A stretch of 44,429 nucleotides of DNA from a virus. The notes beneath the pieces are model-generated. The model did not search any database. It worked only from the letters and a program-made list of their open reading frames with translations, and was not told where the DNA came from. Shown piece after piece: positions 39,501 to 44,429 of the stretch. The stretch spans positions 1 through 44,429 of IMG/VR virus record IMGVR_UViG_3300010430_000116; one strand, given 5' to 3'. The position numbers and the translations under genes are program-made. Each line of letters starts with the position of its first letter. Position 1 is the stretch's first letter.

Positions 39501-41210
39501 ACTATCAGTAGCCCATTTCTTTTCTCTCATATATTTCTGAGAAATTTGTTCAAAAACAGCTCTGTTTCTTTTGGTGATTACTGGGTTACCACCTTTCAAG
39601 CCTTTAGTGATACCTTTCTTAATTACAGAACTTGCAGCTTCCATTGTGGCATTGTGACTAGCTTCTGCTAATCTACCAGCAGATAGTAAAGTGTTATTAA
39701 TGATGTTATCAATGTTGTTGAAACCTCTTGTACCAAGTACTTCATCACTGAACCCTGCATCACTGTATGTCCACTTACCTTCAAGTACCCATCCTCCAGC
39801 AGAGTGTTCCTTCACTTTCATGAACTTACTATCTAGTTGTTCTAGGTACATCTCTGCACTTTCTTTGTCTATAAATCTTTGACCTTCTCTGTCTCCTAAC
39901 TTCGCTATGATATTACCAGAGTCATCAACAGACATATCTAAGAATTCACGTATAGGTTTATCTAACTCAACTTCGTTTAGAGCTTTTTGTATAAATTCCT
40001 CTGTATAAGCAGGAGATAAGCTATTGTTTACAATCCTGTTCAACTCTGTCTGCTGTGAACGTAACATCTTATCTACAGAACCAGAGAATGTAAAACCAGT
40101 CTCTGACGTAGGTTTAGTAGGTAGCATAACACCTACCTGATCTTCTATAGAACTGAACACATTATTCTGGTCTAAGTCTTTCAAACCTTGTTTAATAAGC
40201 TCATCAGCATTACCTGTCATGTTAGCCATAGCAGCTAATCCAGTAGTAGCGTCATCCATAACAACTGCTTTAGATTGGTTTAATGACTTTAATATAGGGT
40301 CAGCAGAGATAGTTTCTATGTCAGCTGCTTTTCTTAATGCCAGTCCTTTAACACCTGTCTTTAATAAAGCTGCTGCATCTCCAGCACCTACCAGACCTTC
40401 CATCATAAGACCTAGAGTAGTAGCATTATCATCAAACTCAGTACCAAACACTGCTTGGTTTAAAACTCCAGCTGCATAAGCAGGGTTTTCCCATAGAGAC
40501 TGTTGGTCTTTAAGTTGCCTTACTAACTCCTGTGCTGCTTGGTATCTCTCTTCTTCAGGTAACTCATCTATACGTCTAATGTTCTCACGTATAGTGTTCA
40601 TAGCATCACCATCAATGTTCATCCAATCTAAAGCTTCTTTACCTACCAGGTGTCCAGCTAGGTCGAGAGTATCACTTACTATGCTTTCATTCTCTTGAAG
40701 CTTCATTTCATTACCGATGATATTACCCCACATCATTCGATTAAGAGCTTCAACTTTAATTTTATCTTGTAAATCTATATTCTTACCACCAAGCTCTTGA
40801 GCTACTGGTGATATAGGGTTTGAAAACTTCTCAATAGCTAATCTTTCCATAGCTATCTGGCTCTTTGATAGTTCAGATATATCTAACATTTGTTTAGCAA
40901 CAAAATCAGCCTGTACGTCTGGGTTAGCTATTTGTTCTACTAACTCACGTTTCTTTACTGCTTCTCTTTGTATGAAATCAAAAGCACTAACCTCTTCCCT
41001 TGCACCTTCCGTATTACCATTCATTGTAAGGTTATTAACATAACGTTCCAAGTCTTGATTATTACCTTTTACTGCTATTTGGGATAGATTAGACATACGT
41101 TTCTTGTAGTCATCTGTATGAGCGCCTGATGCAACTTCATTCTCTATTACTTCAGGGATTAAGTAGCTATTAGAACTTTGTTCTTTCTTTTCTGGAATTA
41201 AATTAGCCAT
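36510..41210 (-). CDS. Giant internal virion protein (gp16-like)
   Basis: 1566 residues, the largest gene. It is helical throughout; a region around 1050-1110 (FNMKLGLFNPASFIMQFVQS) matches a motif often seen in large ejected proteins of podoviruses. No transglycosylase motif as in T7 gp16 could be found, so cell-wall opening may rely on another protein. It is expected to leave the virion with the DNA and build the trans-envelope channel. Confidence 0.75.
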   Translation of the reverse strand: MANLIPEKKEQSSNSYLIPEVIENEVASGAHTDDYKKRMSNLSQIAVKGNNQDLERYVNNLTMNGNTEGAREEVSAFDFIQREAVKKRELVEQIANPDVQADFVAKQMLDISELSKSQIAMERLAIEKFSNPISPVAQELGGKNIDLQDKIKVEALNRMMWGNIIGNEMKLQENESIVSDTLDLAGHLVGKEALDWMNIDGDAMNTIRENIRRIDELPEEERYQAAQELVRQLKDQQSLWENPAYAAGVLNQAVFGTEFDDNATTLGLMMEGLVGAGDAAALLKTGVKGLALRKAADIETISADPILKSLNQSKAVVMDDATTGLAAMANMTGNADELIKQGLKDLDQNNVFSSIEDQVGVMLPTKPTSETGFTFSGSVDKMLRSQQTELNRIVNNSLSPAYTEEFIQKALNEVELDKPIREFLDMSVDDSGNIIAKLGDREGQRFIDKESAEMYLEQLDSKFMKVKEHSAGGWVLEGKWTYSDAGFSDEVLGTRGFNNIDNIINNTLLSAGRLAEASHNATMEAASSVIKKGITKGLKGGNPVITKRNRAVFEQISQKYMREKKWATDSEFATDWLRLRGKRVTQGQLAAYHSMKQLDEMAYQLDNTTIYRSELSRGYGTYDIGDGFSIDVDRINGKAEDISKITNESGDLTSHITIFQETNTTRARTANPLEMSKLDLEKLNETHQLVRISDKSGASFFGSLGSKQTKYVYIPKNIKQRALDDRQLAKAGGGRGGYSHPHYVKVARREIYDDGSTARIHDLTIAASDTMNQGADYAHKLTEAFKILKARQTEEITTEVADQQIRKLGLFDGAVSFQKADDVLAWGVKKRIITSEGKDIPVIQAVRDGDSVVTDSSGFIADLGEDVRTTYQGRSFSKHRSQEEMYHVDGKKAEILDPIDAIVRNLERSSSMAGWAPFKARSLDFMKKRYGNYLQDVSHPIDYLTVEVKANTPAAIEAEIKNHQTWLKDLIGYKTNYQEGFARTAEDMIDKTFDKIPQLEKAGNWMTATMNKAWLGDLSTKRSNVRSSLIQKAAQDPFVRVKSAVFNMKLGLFNPASFIMQFVQSVNIMAITGKEGMQAGSTGLLGRIAMNMDDEAIEAMAKKVGIKELGFDSPDDFIEYVREFKTHGFNYMDKSIAYIDGVAGAQTGSSLAGNLADRGRFFFNEGERGSRLTAYGAARREWKNSKKGVNPKGLSATSDEGRKYIQDRTHTLMLGMTKADLQLSFRAREGAGAFNNAIPLMTQFWSYPFRAIGVMFGKNLTKQEKWRLGLANFAMFGSAGIPLVDTVSGWLDNKYGDKVDKGLSKLLTNGMLDALMFEAFEADTAFGQRGGIGHFVSTLTTDVFEKDFIDFITGAGGSTSMGVIDAFQDGFRAYGAYNGNVVEGFSEAAMAATIEQISSLNNTTKFLYALHAGEVLDRNKRKYFNVTKTEAFLNLVGVPFEKYQTMNDLMTSEKKRREFIKDATEDFLTIQAELASAYEDKDEEKVAHFQERLAFMGEAIREKSPLIWRDVRSSVVRNQMGRNTFDRMFSTSMRRYVIGDDYFTPKGAVSRELERKQLELKQEGEQ

Positions 41211-41782
41211 TATTGTTTAGAAAACCCCATAGTATCATTAGTACCGTCAGTAGCTCCAATCTCAGGAGCAGTAGTTTTATTCTTACCCCAGTTACTGCCA
41301 GCAGCTACTGAAGCAGCTACAGAACCGAAGGCTTGTGTTTGTCTTGCTTGCCATGTTTTGTTAGCAGCCTCTTGTACTCTACTGCTAGCTAAGCTTCTTA
41401 GTAGCTCTTGTTGTTGTAGGAAGTTTATATTGCCGCCTGTCTGAGCCTTAACCGAACCGATTGCACCTGAGGCTAGGCTAGAACCAGCTATACCACCAGT
41501 TTCAGCTAATGCAGCTAGCTGAGCTGCCTCTATTTGAGCTTGCCTTACAGCCTCTATAGCACCTCTTTGTTGTTCTAACCTACGAGCATTTTCTGCTGCT
41601 AGTGCAGCCTTACGTCTTTCTGCCTCTGCTCTGCGGCCAAACAAATCAAGAGGGTCGCCCAACAAACCAAGCTGTTTATCTGTTAGTAGTTTCTCACCTA
41701 CTATTTTACGACCACCTACTAAAGACCCTAAACCACCAGTAACAGCACTACTGGTTATATTATCAGCTAATCCACCACTCAT
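41210..41782 (-). CDS. Internal virion protein, gp14-like, copy 2
   Basis: 190 residues, Ala/Gln/Gly rich. The core (AVRQAQIEAAQLAALAETGG, then AIGSVKAQTGGNINF) is clearly related to the smaller protein at 42233-42631 (AVRRAQIERAAILAAGASQG, AVGSIQSQTGGSIGF). Such proteins form the outermost channel ring on ejection. Extra N-terminal part (about 50 residues) contains GGLGSLVGGRK. Confidence 0.72.
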   Translation of the reverse strand: MSGGLADNITSSAVTGGLGSLVGGRKIVGEKLLTDKQLGLLGDPLDLFGRRAEAERRKAALAAENARRLEQQRGAIEAVRQAQIEAAQLAALAETGGIAGSSLASGAIGSVKAQTGGNINFLQQQELLRSLASSRVQEAANKTWQARQTQAFGSVAASVAAGSNWGKNKTTAPEIGATDGTNDTMGFSKQ

Positions 41783-42267
41783 AGTCTATCAACCTCTTCT
41801 TTAGTAATACCTAGTAGTATTTGGTCATGGTACTCACCATTCTTAAAATAGGACTTAGATAACATCCCCTCAACTACAAGACCTACATTCATAGCAGCTT
41901 TAATAACGTAGTTGTGGTTCATACCTATAATAGCTTGAACTTTCTGTACACTACCTAGCTTAACTAAAAACTTTAATAAAGCTTTACACATACTTCTAAA
42001 CTTAAACCTATGTTCATACATTAAGTAAGGGTGGACCTGAACTGTATGTTTCTGCATAGGACTAACCTTACACACTCCAATTAACTCACCATCGACCAAG
42101 AAATCTAACCAAAGCTCTCTTTCATCTTGATGTATATTTGTTTTGTTTGGGTCTAATCCATCTTCAGCATACTTATCCCAGCATAGGAATAAAACCTGGG
42201 CTACTTGATTTAGGTCATCACTGACTTGAACATCAACCACGGAAGCCACGTGCCACGGATGACCCAA
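41779..42267 (-). CDS. GNAT-like protein (T7 gp13 position)
   Basis: Up to 162 residues; the TTG at 42267 or a GTG at 42249 or 42240 may be the start, none with a strong ribosome site. ELWLDFLVDGELIGVCKVSP, then HPYLMYEHRFKFRSMCKALL and IIGMNHNYVIKAAMNVGLVV follow the GNAT fold (beta strand, acetyl-CoA helix, N/Y near the end). T7 gp13 is likewise GNAT-like and needed for assembly. The gene sits between the two gp14-like copies. Confidence 0.65.
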   Translation of the reverse strand: MGHPWHVASVVDVQVSDDLNQVAQVLFLCWDKYAEDGLDPNKTNIHQDERELWLDFLVDGELIGVCKVSPMQKHTVQVHPYLMYEHRFKFRSMCKALLKFLVKLGSVQKVQAIIGMNHNYVIKAAMNVGLVVEGMLSKSYFKNGEYHDQILLGITKEEVDRL

Positions 42268-42631
42268 TAGCTACACCAGTAGCAGTAATAGATTCTTGTC
42301 TAGCAGCATCTTCTAATCTTCTACTTTGTTCTTGACGCAGAGCAAAGGTTTGCTGACTGAACCCTATACTACCTCCAGTTTGAGACTGTATAGAACCCAC
42401 AGCTCCTTGTACAGCACTAGAACCTTGTACTCCTTGAGAAGCACCAGCAGCTAATATAGCAGCTCTTTCTATCTGAGCTCTACGTACCGCTTGTTGTAGT
42501 TTACGTTGTTGGTCTAGCTTTCTACGCTTAGCTTGCAGTCGTCTAGCTTTCTTAGATGACTGTCTAGCCTCTTCTTGTTTAATTCCAGTAGATACAGCAG
42601 TCACTACGCCTATAATTGCACCAGCACCCAT
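42233..42631 (-). CDS. Internal virion protein, gp14-like, copy 1
   Basis: 132 residues: a hydrophobic start (GAGAIIGVVTAVSTGI), a basic coiled coil (KKARRLQAKRRKLDQQRKLQ), then AVQGAVGSIQSQTGGSIGFS and a helix. Closely similar in the second half to the 190-residue protein at 41210. Predicted ejected channel component; duplicated in this phage. Confidence 0.72.
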   Translation of the reverse strand: MGAGAIIGVVTAVSTGIKQEEARQSSKKARRLQAKRRKLDQQRKLQQAVRRAQIERAAILAAGASQGVQGSSAVQGAVGSIQSQTGGSIGFSQQTFALRQEQSRRLEDAARQESITATGVAIGSSVARGFRG

Positions 42632-43902
42632 TAGATGCCTCCTTTCATATTGTATTGAACTGTATAACCTAGTAGTTCAAAGTTCTTACCAGGAGTCTGT
42701 TCAAAGCGAATAGAGAGAGCATTACCCCTACCTCTAATCTTAATCTTGTTTGTAACTACAGTTTCACCTGAGTTAAAAGGACCAGCAGCATCAGGAAGAT
42801 AGAAACGTCTAAACTTATATGCTTCTTGGCTAGGACCAAACCTACCATTAGCATTTGTATCATTCCAATCCCATTTAGAACTAACATTACATGAGCTAGG
42901 CTTATCTAAATCTAAATCTCCACCACCTAAGTCTACCCAGTTCTCTTCTGTCTGTCTGAAATGAACAGTCATGTAAGGAGCAACTTTCTTGTTACTAGGC
43001 TTACCTAATGATTCAAAACCTGTATCTAAATAAGCTGTAGTGAAGTTAGAACCGAAGTCCTGGAATGATTCATTAATCTTCTCTGCAAAGCCATAAGAGA
43101 TTGTAGAACTAGCACCACCTACTACAGATTTAACATACATGTAAAGGTCTTCTGCCTCTAGTGCACCTTCTTTAACTGGTACTGCACCTATCAAACTCTT
43201 GTAAGTACCTTCAGCACTGAAATCTAAACCTGAGTTATATTTATTTACAAACCAACCTTTAGAACGAGTGTCTAGACTTAAGCTCTTATTAACTAAGAAT
43301 GGGTTATCTTTTGTGTCTGTATCACAATAGAACCATTCAATAGTCTTTTTTGTTTTGTTGTAGAACCCTGTAGCTGTGGTTTTCTGTGCAATAGATATTT
43401 GGTCGAAGAAGGTTTGAACTGTATCGAATGAAATGTTTTCTGGTTCAACTGTAGCAAACTTGTTCTGACTGATACGGTAGATGCCAGAACGTGACCAGTA
43501 TACCACAGAACCTTCAGCCTTGACAACTGTATTTTCACCAACACAACCTTCATCTGTTAATTTCTTGACAGAGAAACTTGTAGCTGTAAAACCACCATCT
43601 GGTCCTGATACATACCATACACCATTGTTAGCAAAGATTATTACACCTTGTAATAACTCAACCATCTGTATAATACGGTCAGCTCCATTGATAGGAATAG
43701 TACCGCCATCTGTAGCAAGTATATCACTAATCTGTTCTGCTGTAGGGTCATTCTTCTGGTAACACTTAGAAGCACTAGCTACAGATTGACCCTCTAATAA
43801 TTGACTGTAGTATACGATTGAATCTAAACCATAGAAGATACGACCAGCAATATAAGCTATACATTCTGGACGACCATCAATTGTTTCATTAGCAATTGCC
43901 AT
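42631..43902 (-). CDS. Tail nozzle/stabilisation-type protein, C-terminal part
   Basis: 423 residues. The ATG at 43902 has AAGGA made by the TAAGGA just upstream. RPECIAYIAGRIFYGLDSIV, then GVWYVSGPDGGFTATSFSVK and SRSGIYRIS follow the beta-propeller layout of podovirus tail nozzle and P22 gp10-like proteins. It is in the same frame as the gene ending at 44089, and no stop other than the two TAA codons lies between. It may be made separately and assemble with the N-terminal part. Confidence 0.72.
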   Translation of the reverse strand: MAIANETIDGRPECIAYIAGRIFYGLDSIVYYSQLLEGQSVASASKCYQKNDPTAEQISDILATDGGTIPINGADRIIQMVELLQGVIIFANNGVWYVSGPDGGFTATSFSVKKLTDEGCVGENTVVKAEGSVVYWSRSGIYRISQNKFATVEPENISFDTVQTFFDQISIAQKTTATGFYNKTKKTIEWFYCDTDTKDNPFLVNKSLSLDTRSKGWFVNKYNSGLDFSAEGTYKSLIGAVPVKEGALEAEDLYMYVKSVVGGASSTISYGFAEKINESFQDFGSNFTTAYLDTGFESLGKPSNKKVAPYMTVHFRQTEENWVDLGGGDLDLDKPSSCNVSSKWDWNDTNANGRFGPSQEAYKFRRFYLPDAAGPFNSGETVVTNKIKIRGRGNALSIRFEQTPGKNFELLGYTVQYNMKGGI

Positions 43903-43914
43903 TATTATTCCTTA

Positions 43915-44088
43915 TGGGACTTCTGAGCCTGGAGGTACATCTGTTTCATCTTGTGGACTTGAACCACCAACAGAGCCAGTAGGATTCTGAGGATTAGTCT
44001 GTAGTGTCTCTCTGTCTATATCGAAAGCATCTACTATGTAATGTCCTCTAGGTGCAGGAGAACTGCCAAATGTTTGGTCTTTAAGCCA
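43915..44088 (-). pseudogene. 58-codon open segment between two in-frame stops
   Basis: The stretch after TAA at 44089-44091 reads WLKDQTFGSSPAPRGHYIVD and continues to PPGSEVP, ending at TAA 43912-43914. It is in frame with both flanking tail genes and has no ATG or GTG start of its own. The words GSSPAPRGHYIVDAFDIDR look like normal tail-protein sequence, as though it belonged to one continuous protein. Either it is reached by readthrough or it is a silent remnant. Confidence 0.6.
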
Positions 44089-44429
44089 TTAAGGGTCAAA
44101 GATTAAATCACCTGAACTCTCAACCATACCTACCCATACTATATCTGCATTACTTGGATACTCTGAATGGATTGTATTAAACTCAGCTACTGGGTCTACA
44201 TAGGAACCAGCACTAGCTTTACGTCTAAGCTGATACCACCCTTGATTGTAAAGGTTATACTCATGTTCTTCTGCTAGTGATGCAGGTCTTTCATCTATAC
44301 CTAAGCCATCGTCTATACCTAGAGTATCTCTAATCTGCAAGGTTAGTTTACTGTTAGTTATAGTGTTACCTGAAGGGTCATAAGTAATAATCACAGGGTC
44401 TATAGCCCTACTAACAATCATTAAACGAC
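44089..44429 (-). CDS. Tail nozzle/stabilisation-type protein, part at the right map end
   Basis: The end of the gene that starts at 568 (positions 44307-44429 duplicate 1-123). It contains DTLGIDDGLGIDERPASLAE, ends SSGDLIFDP and stops with TAA. A 110-residue frame starting at 44421 is not a separate gene; it is the inner part of this one, in frame with the start at 568. Confidence 0.65.
   Translation of the reverse strand, partial: RLMIVSRAIDPVIITYDPSGNTITNSKLTLQIRDTLGIDDGLGIDERPASLAEEHEYNLYNQGWYQLRRKASAGSYVDPVAEFNTIHSEYPSNADIVWVGMVESSGDLIFDP
44307..44429. repeat. Terminal direct repeat, right copy
   Basis: Exact copy of bases 1-123; see the left copy. Joining the ends gives one continuous tail gene. 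Confidence 0.95.

Noticed and set aside
1-44429. Physical terminal repeats like those of T7
   Set aside because: The 123-base repeat is inside a coding frame that is continuous across the join; true packaging ends, if any, cannot be seen.
1-44429. CRISPR arrays, tRNA genes, integrase, phage RNA polymerase
   Set aside because: None found when reading both strands and all large frames; no regular spacer repeats and no RNA polymerase-sized unassigned gene.

Overview
The window is a complete, circularly permuted genome of a lytic tailed phage (podovirus body plan, about 44.3 kb unique). The first 123 bases recur exactly as the last 123, and both copies lie inside one tail gene, so the ends are an assembly overlap in a circular map. 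The base composition is AT-rich and the genes are packed end to end, mostly with TAATG, ATGA or 8-base overlaps. No integrase, repressor, tRNA, CRISPR or single-subunit RNA polymerase was seen. Strong sigma70-type promoters and DnaA boxes suggest dependence on the host RNA polymerase and DnaA of a proteobacterium. The layout and protein families (T7-type DNA polymerase, primase-helicase, TerL, adaptor, internal virion proteins) fit the broad T7-like group without an RNA polymerase; a Zobellviridae-like marine podovirus is my guess, not a demonstrated assignment.

Layout: two divergent arms leave a 1.3-kb control region (12818-14097) and meet at a terminator hairpin at about 29045. The control region holds back-to-back promoters, two perfect DnaA boxes with iteron-like repeats (a candidate origin) and a structured leader. 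The plus-strand early arm (14098-29046) begins with about 15 small, mostly unknown genes (a glutaredoxin-like protein, an alanine-repeat protein, a zinc ribbon, a NUMOD4-like protein). It continues with an HNH-AP2 homing endonuclease, a primase-helicase lacking the zinc domain, a family A DNA polymerase split into separate exonuclease and polymerase genes, an SSB with its own promoter and terminator, a FEN-type 5' nuclease, an HNH nuclease, a metallophosphoesterase, a MazG-like protein, a DUF3310 protein and an M15-type endolysin.

The minus-strand late arm runs 12817 to 1 and then, across the map ends, 44429 to 29086. It carries a PhoH-like ATPase, holin and lysis-type genes, a candidate small terminase, tailspike 1, large terminase, portal, scaffold, major capsid protein, a decoration-like protein, the tail adaptor, a nozzle/stabilisation-type tail protein broken by in-frame stops, two paralogous gp14-like proteins flanking a GNAT-like protein, two very large internal virion proteins (1566 and 714 aa), three tandem paralogous small structural proteins, tailspike 2, a basic HNH-like protein and a small fibre-like protein.

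The least expected features are: the tail gene split by two TAA codons in one frame; a 44-bp regulatory element present both upstream of tailspike 2 and in the early arm; a tailspike between the terminase genes followed by a 12-codon relic of the gene that follows the other tailspike; and the primase without its zinc domain directly after a homing endonuclease.
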